Positions 18,502-27,668 are shown, counted from the stretch's first letter. The stretch is 64,000 bases of DNA from Neobacillus mesonae (GCA_023715865.1 JAMBOW010000001.1:806001-870000), one strand, 5' to 3'. Made by a program: numbers and translations. The notes: generated by a model from the sequence alone, not told the origin.

Positions 18502-18556
18502 TTGACAAACTCATCTCGTACGGGATATATTGTGAATGCACGATATACACAATTTT
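18502..18556 (+). promoter_or_regulatory. Promoter and candidate GntR operator of the ABC operon
   Basis: TTGACA at 18502-18507 and TATATT at 18526-18531 (18-base spacer). A dyad TATATTG/CGATATA and TTGTG/CACAA surround the start region (18526-18556), where the GntR protein encoded by the third gene of the operon could bind. Confidence 0.6.
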
Positions 18557-18577
18557 TTTTGAGGAGGGATGTAAGAA

Positions 18578-19432
18578 GTGCTTGCATTAGACATTCGAAA
18601 CGTAAATAAGAGTTACCCCAATTTTCAACTTAAAAATGTATCGTTTCAATTGGAGAAGGGCTACATTATGGGTTTTATTGGTGCCAACGGCGCAGGGAAG
18701 ACAACGACGATAAAATCAATATTGAATATGACTCGCATGGATAGCGGGGAAATTCACGTATTCGGGAAAAATATGGCCGAGTATGAACTTGAGTTGAAGC
18801 AGGAAATTGGTTACGCCATGGGCGGTGTAGACTTCTATACTCGAAGCAAAGTGAAGACCTTAACCGACGTGATTAAGAAGTTCTATGCCAATTGGGACGA
18901 GAAAACGTACCGCAATTATCTTCGGAAATTCAAGCTGGATGAAAACAAAAGGATTGCCGAGCTATCGACGGGAATGAAGGTGAAATACAGTATTGCCATT
19001 GCTTTGTCCCATGCGGCAAAGCTTCTCATTCTCGACGAACCGACAAGCGGGCTTGACCCGGTTGCCAGGAACGAACTGTTGGATATTTTCCAAGGACTCG
19101 TCGCTGACGGCGAGATCAGCATTTTGTTCTCGACGCATATTACTTCAGATTTAGAGAAATGCGCGGATTATATAACCTTCATTGCAAATGGGCAAATCGT
19201 CCACAGTGGTGAGAAGGAAGAGTTCAAAGAATCCTATCTTCTCCTAAATGGTGCTGCAGCTGAGCTGAACCAAGTGAAGGACAGATTGATCACCTATAAG
19301 ATGAATTCATTTGGATTTACGGGGTTGATTCTCGCTAGAGACTTTGATAACTCCTGGAATATGAAGGCTGCCACGCCGAGCCTTGAGGAGATTATGGTCT
19401 ATTTTACGAAGAAGGAGGATGTGTATGTATAA
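18578..19432 (+). CDS. ABC transporter ATP-binding protein (YtrB-like)
   Basis: A 284-residue ATPase of a two-gene ABC-2 transporter. Walker A is GANGAGKT (35-42), the signature is LSTGM, Walker B is LLILDEPTSG, and the switch histidine follows in STHITSD. It has the extra C-terminal stretch common in YhcH/YtrB-like subunits. The start is GTG with GAGGAGG ten bases upstream. It overlaps the permease gene by eight bases. A GntR gene ends the operon; in cell-wall-antibiotic-responsive ytr-type operons that regulator usually comes first. Confidence 0.88.
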   Translation: MLALDIRNVNKSYPNFQLKNVSFQLEKGYIMGFIGANGAGKTTTIKSILNMTRMDSGEIHVFGKNMAEYELELKQEIGYAMGGVDFYTRSKVKTLTDVIKKFYANWDEKTYRNYLRKFKLDENKRIAELSTGMKVKYSIAIALSHAAKLLILDEPTSGLDPVARNELLDIFQGLVADGEISILFSTHITSDLEKCADYITFIANGQIVHSGEKEEFKESYLLLNGAAAELNQVKDRLITYKMNSFGFTGLILARDFDNSWNMKAATPSLEEIMVYFTKKEDVYV

Positions 19433-20078
19433 CCTGGTGATGAAGGATGTAAGGTTGGCCGTGCCCCCCTTTTTCTTTCTGTTTCCTTTCTTGTTTGGTG
19501 CCTTAATGCTCATTCCCGGTTGGGTTTACTTTATTGTTCCGCTGTATTTCTGTTGGATCACGATTCCGAATGTGTTCAACCAATTTAAAGCGCAAAACGA
19601 TTTGATGTTCACGTCAGTGATGCCTGTTGCAAAACGAGATATGGTAAAGGCAAGGGTAACACTTATCGTCGGCTTAGAGCTCCTGCATATCGTGATTGCC
19701 GCGATCTTCGGTTTCATTTCGATGAGCTTATATCCGGACGTAACGTATTATTTCTTCCCGCCCAATATGGGTTTCTGGGGGTTAAACCTTGTTATGCTTG
19801 CGATCTTCAACCTCATCTTTATCCCGATGTTTTATAAGACAGCTTATAAATTCGGCTGGGCGCTGCTCGCCGCCGTTATGGCCGCCATACTGTTCGCCGG
19901 AATCGCCCAATGGTTCGGCATTCAAAGCCCGGTTGTGAATGATATTTTCTACGGCACCGATGTGCAGCAAGTGACGCTCCAAACCTTCACCCTGATCATT
20001 GGAATTGTGATTTTCGCTGCGCTTACCGTCATGGCCTATCGGCTCGGGGTCAAACGATTCCTCCAAGTGGAAACTTAA
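19425..20078 (+). CDS. ABC-2 type permease
   Basis: A 217-residue membrane protein with about six hydrophobic segments and no soluble domain, the partner of the ATPase before it. The ATG at 19425 has AAGGAGG six bases upstream inside the end of the ATPase gene, so the two are translationally coupled; the frame is open earlier but that part would lie on the coupled gene. The stop overlaps the GntR start by one base. It probably exports or senses a peptide or envelope-active compound. Confidence 0.85.
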   Translation: MYNLVMKDVRLAVPPFFFLFPFLFGALMLIPGWVYFIVPLYFCWITIPNVFNQFKAQNDLMFTSVMPVAKRDMVKARVTLIVGLELLHIVIAAIFGFISMSLYPDVTYYFFPPNMGFWGLNLVMLAIFNLIFIPMFYKTAYKFGWALLAAVMAAILFAGIAQWFGIQSPVVNDIFYGTDVQQVTLQTFTLIIGIVIFAALTVMAYRLGVKRFLQVET

Positions 20079-20443
20079 TGAACATCGCGATCTCGAACAC
20101 ATCTGACAAACCGATTTACCAGCAGCTTTTTGAGCAAATCAGCGCCCAGATTTTGAAAGGGGAATTGGAAAACGGCTATTGTCTTCCACCGATCCGACAA
20201 GCGGCTCAGGAGCTGAGCATCAGCGTGATTACCGTCAAAAAGGCTTGGGAAGCACTAGAAAGATCCGGATTGATCCATACCATTACGGGAAAAGGTTGTT
20301 TTGTCGCCGAACTGTCCTCTGATCAGAAATTGCAAATTCGTAATGAAATGATCCTTAAGCAAATGCTTCTCGACACCTCCTATTACAAATCCTTCGGTCT
20401 TACCTTGGATGATATGATTGAGATGTTGAAGAAAGTATATTAG
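20078..20443 (+). CDS. GntR-family regulator (YtrA subfamily)
   Basis: A 121-residue regulator with the full GntR winged helix (PIYQQLFEQISAQILKGELENG and VITVKKAWEALERSGLIHT) and only a short helical tail, the YtrA layout. YtrA-like proteins repress the ABC operon that encodes them. The ATG shares one base with the permease stop codon. It probably binds the dyad at 18526-18556. Confidence 0.9.
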   Translation: MNIAISNTSDKPIYQQLFEQISAQILKGELENGYCLPPIRQAAQELSISVITVKKAWEALERSGLIHTITGKGCFVAELSSDQKLQIRNEMILKQMLLDTSYYKSFGLTLDDMIEMLKKVY

Positions 20444-20543
20444 GCGAAGGGGGAGCTTGTAGGGTCACCCTTTGCCAGCTACGCTAGTGTACATTAATCC
20501 AACAGCAGGTAGGTTAAATGTACATACGTCATTACAAGCAGAA

Positions 20544-20566
20544 GTCGCCATATTGGCGGCTTTTTG
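20544..20566 (+). terminator. Terminator of the ABC operon
   Basis: GTCGCCA/TGGCGGC stem with a TAT loop, then five T. The hairpin resembles the terminator part of type A elements (AAGTCGC...GCGGCTTTTT), so it may be a lone derivative. The rest of 20444-20800 shows no gene. Confidence 0.7.
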
Positions 20567-20800
20567 AGTTCTTCAGATTAGTTAAATGATCCGGATAGTA
20601 TTTTGATGAGTACTCGAAATGTAGTTATCGAATCTGAGTCATATTTTTACCCTTTAATGGAGGTATCTTCAAAAAAATCCCATCCATAATTTAATACATA
20701 AAAATAATGCCAGTTGGAAACAAATAGTACATATCGTATGAAGGTAAATTAAGGATTTAATAGACATTAGAAACCAGCAGTAGAGGAGAAAAATAAAGGA

Positions 20801-21910
20801 ATGAGTCGAAACCAGATCAGTTCGGGGCAGATGATATCCTTAATGATATTGTTTGAATTTGGAGTTGCAACGGTTATTAATCTTGGATATATAGCAGGCA
20901 AAGATACATGGCTTGTCTCGATAATCAGCACGTTCCTCGGGGCATGTTTGTTTTTAGTATATACATCCATATCCCGGCATTTTCCCAGATTACCGTTAAC
21001 GGCCATCAGCCGCAAGTTATTAGGCAGATATATTGGAAGCACAATTGGTATGCTTTATATTACATACTTTATGTATATTGGATCCCGAAACCTGCGGGAA
21101 GGAGCCAACCTAGTAAATATAATCTTACTAAATAATACACCGCTTATGGCACTGCTGGTATTGATGATCACAAGTGTTGCGTACGTCACTTATTTAGGAT
21201 TTGAGGTGTTAGCACGAACTGCAGTTTTATTATTCGCTTTTATCATTGTAGTTATTGTAATTTTTACTGTTCTGATGTATGTTTCGGATTCAATACATAT
21301 TGATTACGTGCTTCCGGTTCTTGAAAACGGATTTGGAGACGCGATTGATGCGATTAGCTCAAATACACTTATTGTCCCCTATGGGGAAATGATTCTTTTT
21401 CTGATGTTGCTACCTTATATGCGTAGACCTGAAAAAGGTGGTTATGTTGGTGTCATCGCCATACTGATTGGCGGCCTGCTAATAGCGCATACAATGTTTG
21501 TAGACGTTGCTGCTCTCGGGACAAATATTGTACATAGATCACCTTTTCCACTCTTATCCACCGTTAGTACTTTACAGATCTCGGATTTTATACAACGCAT
21601 GGATATTTTTGTAGTGGTGACCATGATCATCACAAACTTTTACAGAGTTGCTCTTTATTTTTCTGCAGTGCTTATCGGAGCGTCTGACTTTTTCAATATT
21701 CCATATCGAAAGCTGGTTATTCCTGTCGCATTTATTTTCCTTGTGTGGTCCTATGTCATGTCAAGAAGCTATATTTTTCAAATTCAGTTCGGCATTCTAG
21801 CCTTCTATTATATACATCCTACATTTCTTTTCTTTTTCCCTAGTCTTATACTTGTAGCAGCTTGGATTAATAAGAGAAGACAGAGAGGGAATGGGCTTAA
21901 AGCTGATTAA
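20801..21910 (+). CDS. Orphan GerAB-like spore germination permease
   Basis: A 369-residue membrane protein with about ten hydrophobic segments, the APC-fold GerAB family that forms the germinant-binding part of Ger receptors. Family features are the start SSGQMISLMILFEFG, GSRNLREGANLVNIILLNNTP, FPLLSTVSTLQISDFIQRMD and the VLIGASDFF region. No GerAA or GerAC partner is encoded nearby, so it either pairs with another receptor or is a relic. AGAGGAG lies upstream of the ATG. A full gerA operon occurs at 55-59 kb. Confidence 0.9.
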   Translation: MSRNQISSGQMISLMILFEFGVATVINLGYIAGKDTWLVSIISTFLGACLFLVYTSISRHFPRLPLTAISRKLLGRYIGSTIGMLYITYFMYIGSRNLREGANLVNIILLNNTPLMALLVLMITSVAYVTYLGFEVLARTAVLLFAFIIVVIVIFTVLMYVSDSIHIDYVLPVLENGFGDAIDAISSNTLIVPYGEMILFLMLLPYMRRPEKGGYVGVIAILIGGLLIAHTMFVDVAALGTNIVHRSPFPLLSTVSTLQISDFIQRMDIFVVVTMIITNFYRVALYFSAVLIGASDFFNIPYRKLVIPVAFIFLVWSYVMSRSYIFQIQFGILAFYYIHPTFLFFFPSLILVAAWINKRRQRGNGLKAD

Positions 21911-22052
21911 ATTCGAAGGGTAGAATCGAAGTATCGCTAGAAGTTAGGTTCCAATTACGTACGTAAAAATCTAGAGGTTGAAAATTCTAGTCAACTATGG
22001 AGTGAAGATGCAATTACTACATTAGAAAACTAAGAGTAGGGTTACGTATTCT

Positions 22053-22211
22053 TTATTGTGAAGCAACTTCCGAGCAGTCCAAGCAACATTTAGACAGTGG
22101 ATATTCATAAAAGAAACCTGTCTTTAAAAGTTGAATGGCTTTAGATTTAGGAATTACTTTGTTACATTGTAGACAAAAGGCTAGTGGTTCTATTTTAATA
22201 TTGGATTTCAT
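22053..22211 (-). CDS. Possible 52-residue zinc-ribbon peptide
   Basis: On the minus strand an ATG at 22211 opens a frame with CLQC near residue 13 and CCLDC near residue 42, spaced like a zinc ribbon. The frame continues upstream in register across one TAG stop, with an MNE start before it, so it could be a decayed longer gene. The only upstream purine-rich site is AAAGAAG, which is weak. I do not recognise a family. It is the only coding signal in the 1.1 kb gap after the GerAB gene. Confidence 0.35.
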   Translation of the reverse strand: MKSNIKIEPLAFCLQCNKVIPKSKAIQLLKTGFFYEYPLSKCCLDCSEVASQ

Positions 22212-23039
22212 AAAATTAACAGCTTCTTTCTATTCATTCATAATTACATGCCATTAATCATTATGTCGTTTAATGTCGAAGTTTTCAAAGGTAATACTTT
22301 CATCTAAATAGATGCTATAGAAATTATGGTGAGTTGGATTAAGTTAGTTGCTTGAAGAGTAGATGCCCACATGTGGAATCCTATGATAGAGAAGGGTTTA
22401 CATAATTATTCTTATGTGTCAGGAATTTTTTTGAAGTTATCCTAAACTACATTTTTGTGGAAAAGTCTGAATAAAAAAGTCTTCTCTACTGTCATTGTCA
22501 GGCGATAGGAATACTTCGGCAATTAGATAAATATCTAACTGAAGTTTACAGCTATTTCATTAAGCTAACGGGAAACGTTTGTTCAACAAACAGAATGTCC
22601 ACAACACCATAAAGGGGGACCTCATGGATGTATCGCTAAGTATGAGGAGTTTTTTAATGAGTATGAGACTTCGAGAAAGCACGACTGTTGCTACTCGACT
22701 ATTTAGAAGCAGCAGATAAGGAATTGCACTAACTAGGAACGCTAGTTCAGAGCATCCAGGAGCGGTTAGTCCTTCACTCAGCCTTTGTCGTTAAGCTATA
22801 ATCGTTAAATATAGGGATAAATCATAGAACTTCAGACAACCAAATGGCTCACTAAATCAGTAGGGGCACCTGATGCTATTGAATGCATGCATGATTTACC
22901 GTCCTCGACCAAAGTCCTGCTTCAATATAGCCTCGGAACAGTCAAATAAATTAGCTCATCGTGATATATTGATTCTAACGAATTCCAGTGAATGGAAGAC
23001 AGGTGCCGGTTGGATCAATTAGATGAGGATGTGTAATAT
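22212..23039. other. Gene-poor region with a repeat core
   Basis: Nothing convincingly coding. At 22520-22583 there is the tail of a type A element (TTAGATAAATATCTAA, GTTTACAGC) joined to a core TTAAGCTAACGGGAAACGTTTG. Short stretches such as 22620-22700 look like decayed coding sequence but cannot be assigned. Confidence 0.5.
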
Positions 23040-24009
23040 GTGAAAAGGATTCGAAACGTGTTTGCGGGTTACTCGCACTCGTTATTTTGGTTATTACCGT
23101 TGGGACTTGTACCAGACCATTGGGTTACGCCGCGATTTGGCGTCTTATCAACCGCCAGGCAAGCTTTATAATATTGATGGTCATGATATGCATTTATACG
23201 TTGCTGGGAAAGAAGGGCCAACCGTAGTATTGGCATCGGGATGGGGAACGATGAGTCCTTACGCAAGCTTTTATCCTCTATATGAAGGACTAATCCCGCA
23301 TGTAAAGATTGCCGTATATGATCGCTTTGGGTATGGGTTCAGCGATCAAACCACAGAAAAACGAGATATTGATAAAATCGTTGATGAAATACATAAGCTT
23401 TTCGTCGCGTCGGACTTGAAAACGCCCTACATATTGGTTGGTCACTCACTGGGCTCGCTTGAAGTTATTCGTTATGCGCAATTATTTCCTGATGAAGTAA
23501 AGGCTATCGTTCTCCTTGATGGAGGGAATCCCGAATACTATACCGCATCATCCCCGGTGACAACGATATCGACTGTCGGAAGAGTGCTTAGGCAGTTGGG
23601 AGTAGCTAGAGTTTTATCGCATACGTCGTTACTTGTGGACGAGACGGCAGCCAATCTACCGGATGAACTAATGGATATAGACCGAACTGCAAGCCTGAAG
23701 AATCTGGGGAATCGTAATATGACGGACGAAATGAGGCAACGAAACATAAATGCGGCTAAGGTAATAAAAGGCAAGCTTCCCCTTAAGATTCCTTTTATCG
23801 TTCTTACCGCGGACCGGTTTGGAACGTTAAATGAAAACTAAGCTTGGAGTGAATCCCAAGCTGATCTTACCGATTGGTTAACGCTCGGTAAGCAGATGAT
23901 TGTTTAAAATGCGGACCATTACATTCAGAACTTCCAGCCCGACGTTGTCGCCGATGAAATCCTTAAAGTCACGAATGCGACTCCATCTAACGAAGAACGA
24001 TATCAATAA
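23040..24009 (+). pseudogene. Alpha/beta hydrolase pseudogene
   Basis: The intact ancestor can be read across frames. It has a start VKRIRNVFAG at 23040, a membrane stretch LLALVILVITVG in the second frame, then LYQTIGLRRDLASYQPPGK and the full hydrolase core in the third. The nucleophile elbow GHSLGS is present. After GTLNEN a TAA interrupts, reading continues as AWSESQADLTDW to MIV, a second TAA follows, and the rest (NADHYIQNFQPDVV) ends at 24009. Two frameshifts and two nonsense codons make it non-functional. It was probably a membrane-anchored hydrolase of about 320 residues. Confidence 0.85.
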
Positions 24010-24132
24010 CATAAAGTGAGCAGGTCAAAGCGGCGCTGCTCATCTTACGGTCTTGTTATATTTAGTTGAACAGTATATAGATCGAAATAATGAAGATAAG
24101 TTTTGAAAAAATAAAAATTGGAGTGATTTATT

Positions 24133-24849
24133 TTGACAACAAACAGAATGATGGAACTTTTACAAGACCCAGAAATTAAAGAAGCGATAGAACAAAGGGA
24201 TCACAATAATTTTCTTGAATACAAGAAAGGTTTATTAAAGAAATATAAGATGCTTAATCAGGATATTAGAAAAGGGCAGATTGTATTTGTCGGTTCCTCT
24301 TTAATGGAACATTTTCCTATCGATGAAATGCAGTCTGTTTTAGGCCTGAACCGTGTAATCTATAATCGTGGAGTTGGCGGTATTACTACAGATGAACTGC
24401 TAACTATAATGAATGAGTGTATTTTTGATTTGGAACCATCAAAGATATTTATAAATATTGGATCAAATGATATTGGTGGTGGCCTGGATGACGGTAAAAA
24501 AGAAATACTTTTAGAAAACTATAATGAAATTTTGAGTAAAATAAAAAAAAGATTGCCTGAATCTGAAGTGTACGTCATGGCTTATTATCCAGTAAATTCA
24601 AAGGGGGATTTTGGGTTAGAGCCGGAAAGACAGAAAAATATGTTTGCTTCACGTAATAATGCCAATATTATCATGGTAAATAAAAAGGTGAAAGAATTAG
24701 CCATAAAACTGGGACTTAACTTTATAAACGTTAATGAAGGTTTGACAGATGAAGAAGGACATTTAAAAGAAGAATTTACGGTGGAAGGCGTTCATATGTG
24801 GCCAAACGCTTATTCAGTCATACTTAAGAATATGAAAAAGTATTTATAA
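24133..24849 (+). CDS. SGNH/GDSL-family hydrolase
   Basis: A 238-residue cytoplasmic esterase or acylhydrolase. Block I is VGSSLMEHF (nucleophile Ser56), block II holds RGVGGITTDE, block III is INIGSNDIGGG (oxyanion Asn), and block V is EGVHMWPNAY (catalytic His). This resembles rhamnogalacturonan-acetylesterase/platelet-activating-factor-like SGNH enzymes. There is no signal peptide. The start is TTG at 24133 after a GGAGTG site. It stands alone; bases 24850-25210 after it hold no gene I can identify. Confidence 0.85.
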   Translation: MTTNRMMELLQDPEIKEAIEQRDHNNFLEYKKGLLKKYKMLNQDIRKGQIVFVGSSLMEHFPIDEMQSVLGLNRVIYNRGVGGITTDELLTIMNECIFDLEPSKIFINIGSNDIGGGLDDGKKEILLENYNEILSKIKKRLPESEVYVMAYYPVNSKGDFGLEPERQKNMFASRNNANIIMVNKKVKELAIKLGLNFINVNEGLTDEEGHLKEEFTVEGVHMWPNAYSVILKNMKKYL

Positions 24850-25219
24850 TAACTCTATTTTGTACCTTGAAATCGGCAACTAAAATCTGATTTGAACTAC
24901 GTTGAGATACATTGGAATATTGCTGTTTCTGCTACTGACAAGTCATTACGTTTGGCGGGGGGATTTACTAAGCCGTGTCAAATCTAACCAGTCTGGTGAT
25001 AACCTCAAAATACAAAGTCGCCAGTTAGCATTGATGCATGAACAGCGACAATCAGATTGTGCAGCAATTTTAACGAATAGTAGAGTCTTAACACATTCTC
25101 GGAAAACTTCGATTTGAAGAACTTCGCCATTATGATGCAGATCGGCTGTTAAGGTGCCCTAAGAGGGTACACACTGCTGACTGCGGACAGTCAATTAATG
25201 ATCTGGTTATAGGAGAACG

Positions 25220-25322
25220 GTTAATGAAACATATTCCTATTGAAGTCGCTATTTTAGCGGCTTTTTTGTTTGTTGTCCAAAGTGTCATTTGACGGGGGAC
25301 AAGAATATATCCCAATGAAAGT
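25220..25322 (+). repeat. Fragmented type A elements
   Basis: AACATATTCCTATTGAAGTCG with the terminator hairpin GTCGCT/AGCGGCTTTTTT, then 30 unrelated bases, then a second lead GGGGGACAAGAATATATCCC. It reads like the junction of two incomplete copies, as at 5.0-5.16 kb. Confidence 0.6.
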
Positions 25323-25340
25323 CATTTCGTGTCGCGCATA

Positions 25341-25433
25341 TTGCATAACTTCAAGGAACAAGCCTTGATGACAGCAACCGTGCAGAACATGAAGAAGAAG
25401 AAGAAGATCCACCTGGATCGCTTAGGAAAATAG
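25341..25433 (+). pseudogene. Possible C-terminal remnant of an IS1182-type transposase
   Basis: The frame LHNFKEQALMTATVQNMKK followed by a stop resembles the end of IS1182-family transposases, where an ALMTA-V-QN-KK stretch is common. Only 30 residues remain, with an unusual run of five lysines, and no inverted ends are visible. The assignment is from memory of the family and is weak. Confidence 0.35.
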
Positions 25434-25515
25434 TGGCCTGAGAAACACGAGTCTTTGAAAGAAACTGAGTTTCTCGAAAAGATAAGAACCAATGTAATTA
25501 GGATCATTTTTATTG

Positions 25516-25552
25516 TTGAAAACATGATCCAAATGGAGTATATTTGGATCAT
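25516..25552 (+). promoter_or_regulatory. Promoter covered by an operator dyad
   Basis: -35 TTGAAA (25516-25521), 17 bases, -10 TATATT (25539-25544). A perfect 11-base dyad ATGATCCAAAT/ATTTGGATCAT (25524-25534 and 25542-25552) overlies spacer and -10, the position for a repressor. The gene that follows encodes a ribbon-helix-helix protein. Confidence 0.75.
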
Positions 25553-25578
25553 AAAACTTTACGAATGGAGTGATACAA

Positions 25579-26028
25579 ATGGCAGATGATACAGAAAAGG
25601 TTTCCATTAATGTTGGTGCAATGGATTTAGCTAATATTGACTTGCTGATTGAAAAGACCGTGTATAAAGATCGTACAGACTTCTTCAGAACAGCAGCACG
25701 TAATCAGGTTGATAAACATGCATATCTGATCGAAAGTTCAATTAAAGACTATCAAAAGGAAGATGACATAGATGCACTTTTAGTTAAGTGTCTATTTTGG
25801 ATCGGATCACAAACTCTTGACAGACAAGAGTTAAACACTATTTATTCGCAAGCAGAAGCGATAAGCAAAAAGAAAGGAGAGTCTACTGGTCAAGTTAAAA
25901 TTGTTGTATTTGGAAAATTGGAAATAGACAAAGATATAACCTTGTCTGAAATAAAAGATAAAATACAGTCCATTAAAGTATTCGGTATATTTAGAGCAAG
26001 TCAAGAAATAAAAAACTTCTATAAATGA
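25579..26028 (+). CDS. Ribbon-helix-helix DNA-binding protein with novel C-terminal domain
   Basis: A 149-residue protein. Residues 6-48 fit a MetJ/Arc/CopG fold: a beta strand EKVSINVGAMDLANIDLLIE, then helices (KDRTDFFRTAARNQVDKH). Residues 55-85 are helical and about 100-149 form a small alpha/beta domain (QVKIVVFGKLEIDKDITLSE...IKVFGIFRASQEIK) that I do not recognise and that could sense a ligand. The start at 25579 has GGAG eight bases upstream. The dyad over its own promoter suggests autorepression. No toxin gene is adjacent: the next 470 bases hold only fragments, so a former partner may have been lost. Confidence 0.75.
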   Translation: MADDTEKVSINVGAMDLANIDLLIEKTVYKDRTDFFRTAARNQVDKHAYLIESSIKDYQKEDDIDALLVKCLFWIGSQTLDRQELNTIYSQAEAISKKKGESTGQVKIVVFGKLEIDKDITLSEIKDKIQSIKVFGIFRASQEIKNFYK

Positions 26029-26298
26029 AAGTAGGGAGTATTAGATTGCGACTCATAAACAATCTTGAATGATGAACAACCAGATAAATCAAAGTGGGAG
26101 CCATTTGCAGAAGGATTAAATACAATGATGCGTGTATCTAAATAGAAGGGTCTGTTTATATTTGTTTTATCTCCGGCATTATCTTCAGCGTAAGACAACC
26201 ATCGATCCGGTTCATATGATTCGTAGATTTGAGCCGATTGACGCGTATGCTTGATTTTCGTCATGATGAATATTCGGACTTTAAAGCTACCGAATGAT
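26029..26298. other. Fragment-rich gap
   Basis: It contains a short + frame NDEQPDKSKWEPFAEGLNTM ending in a stop, and a minus-strand frame TKIKHTRQSAQIYESYEPDR with Trp-Leu-Ser after it. Both look like real protein ends rather than random sequence, but neither is long enough to assign. I treat them as decayed coding remnants. Confidence 0.3.
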
Positions 26299-26387
26299 GT
26301 CAGGGGACAAGAACATAGTCCTATTTTCTATTAGATAGATATCTAATTGAAGTTTACAGCTTTTTCAATAAGCTAACGGGCAGGTTG
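26299..26387 (+). repeat. Internally deleted type A element with core
   Basis: GGGGACAAGAACATAGTCC joined to a TATTAGATAGATATCTAAT hairpin, GTTTACAGC, and the core ATAAGCTAACGGGCAGGTTG. The terminator and large hairpin are missing. Confidence 0.75.
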
Positions 26388-26495
26388 ATCAAATAGTAAT
26401 ATATACTGGGTAATGCAATGATAAGAAAATTGAGAGCTTAACAAGCTTACAATTGTAGCTACAATGATAATAGAATAGTTACAAGGAGAATAACG

Positions 26496-26700
26496 ATGAA
26501 AAGTGGCTTTCAAATGGATAGCGCAAAAAATCGACGTTCTTGTTGAATTTGACGATCAAACCTTATACGCAGTTGATCAATTTAAAGTAATAGAAGGAAA
26601 TAAGATCACCTCAGCAATGTGGATACCAATTTATAATTTTGAGATTGGAAAACGTATCTTATATCCTAACGGCTTAACAGAATTACTCGAAGATCTTTAA
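26496..26700 (+). pseudogene. Small protein gene with a one-base frameshift near the start
   Basis: An ATG at 26496 with AAGGAG upstream opens MKSGFQMDSAKNRRSC and stops. Removing one A from the AAAA run gives MKVAFKWIAQKIDVLVEF and so on, continuous with a 65-residue frame to 26700 (DDQTLYAVDQFKVIEGNKIT, WIPIYNFEIG). So either the gene is broken by one base, or translation starts at the GTG at 26503, which is 14 bases from the binding site. Function unknown; no signal peptide or membrane segment. Confidence 0.55.
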
Positions 26701-26714
26701 AGTATATACCAATT

Positions 26715-26743
26715 GAAAGCTGCTAATTTAGCTGCTTTTTTTT
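26715..26743 (+). terminator. Terminator hairpin
   Basis: AAAGC.GCTAA pairs with TTAGC.GCTTT (one central mismatch), then eight T. The sequence is a variant of the type A terminator. Confidence 0.65.
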
Positions 26744-26885
26744 GTTTTATCAAAAAACAAGTTCTATACAAAGGACGCATTTTAGTGATCTTTTTATAAG
26801 TTTATTAATTTGAAGATTGCAAATTATGGAACAGATCGTTATAATTTCAGAACATTATATTAATTCACAGCAGGGAGCAGACATC

Positions 26886-27668
26886 ATGAAAAAAATATTC
26901 ATATCACTCGTGATAGCCATTTTATTATTCTCCATCCAATTACCTCGCACCACATTTGCAGCTTCTGAAGAATCGCCGATTGTTATTGATACGGGCAAAA
27001 TAGTAAAAGGCAGGACTTTAATACCGATAAGAGTTGTTTCTGAACAATTCGGCTTTAAAGTACAATGGAATCAAAATCTAAAGACAGTTGAAATTAGTGA
27101 TAAAACAACAAAAATAACTTTAAAAGCGGATTCTAATGAGGCAAGTATCAATGAAAACAAAGTTTCCTTGGATGTTCCTGCTCAGATACTTAAAGGTACG
27201 ACATATGTACCTCTTAAATTTTTGAGTCAAGCGTTTGGTGCGAGCGTGAAGTGGGATCAATCATTCAAGGCAGCTCATGTAATGTTTGAGAAAACCAATA
27301 TCTTAATTTACACTCAAATAAAGCCTATTCCTTTAGTGACGGATGTACAGTTTAAAACCTTTTCTCAAATTGCAAATGAGGCTGCGGTAATAACGGATAT
27401 CCGCCAGGCTAAATCGTATTTCAAACCATATTTTACAGACAAGTTACTTGGGAATATTATTTGGTATAAAGGGCTTCCCTTTGATACACAATTTGATGCT
27501 GAAAAGCATAGTGGCATTACTTATAAAGATATGTACAACTCTGAAGCAACGATTACGCAAAACACTCACTTTGTTGATGTTGTTTGGCTTACACGGACGA
27601 TGCAGTTGATATTTACAGATGAGGGCTGGAGAATACAAAAAATTGATTTCAAATATTTATATTTGTAA
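26886..27668 (+). CDS. Secreted stalk-domain protein
   Basis: A 260-residue exported protein with a signal peptide (about 1-28, ending TTFAA). Two stalk units follow: GKIVKGRTLIPIRVVSEQFG...VQWNQ (about 38-70) and PAQILKGTTYVPLKFLSQAFGA...VKWDQ (about 95-135). A C-terminal domain of about 120 residues follows, with TYKDMYNSEATITQ and a final WRIQKIDF strand, perhaps NTF2-like. I chose the ATG at 26886, which has GGGAG upstream and begins the signal peptide; the longer frame adds 23 unlikely residues. Role at the cell surface unknown. Confidence 0.85.
   Translation: MKKIFISLVIAILLFSIQLPRTTFAASEESPIVIDTGKIVKGRTLIPIRVVSEQFGFKVQWNQNLKTVEISDKTTKITLKADSNEASINENKVSLDVPAQILKGTTYVPLKFLSQAFGASVKWDQSFKAAHVMFEKTNILIYTQIKPIPLVTDVQFKTFSQIANEAAVITDIRQAKSYFKPYFTDKLLGNIIWYKGLPFDTQFDAEKHSGITYKDMYNSEATITQNTHFVDVVWLTRTMQLIFTDEGWRIQKIDFKYLYL

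Noticed and set aside
24902-25117. A 71-residue + frame after the SGNH hydrolase
   Set aside because: Begins with a plausible signal-like stretch but the rest has atypical composition, and no ribosome binding site is present.
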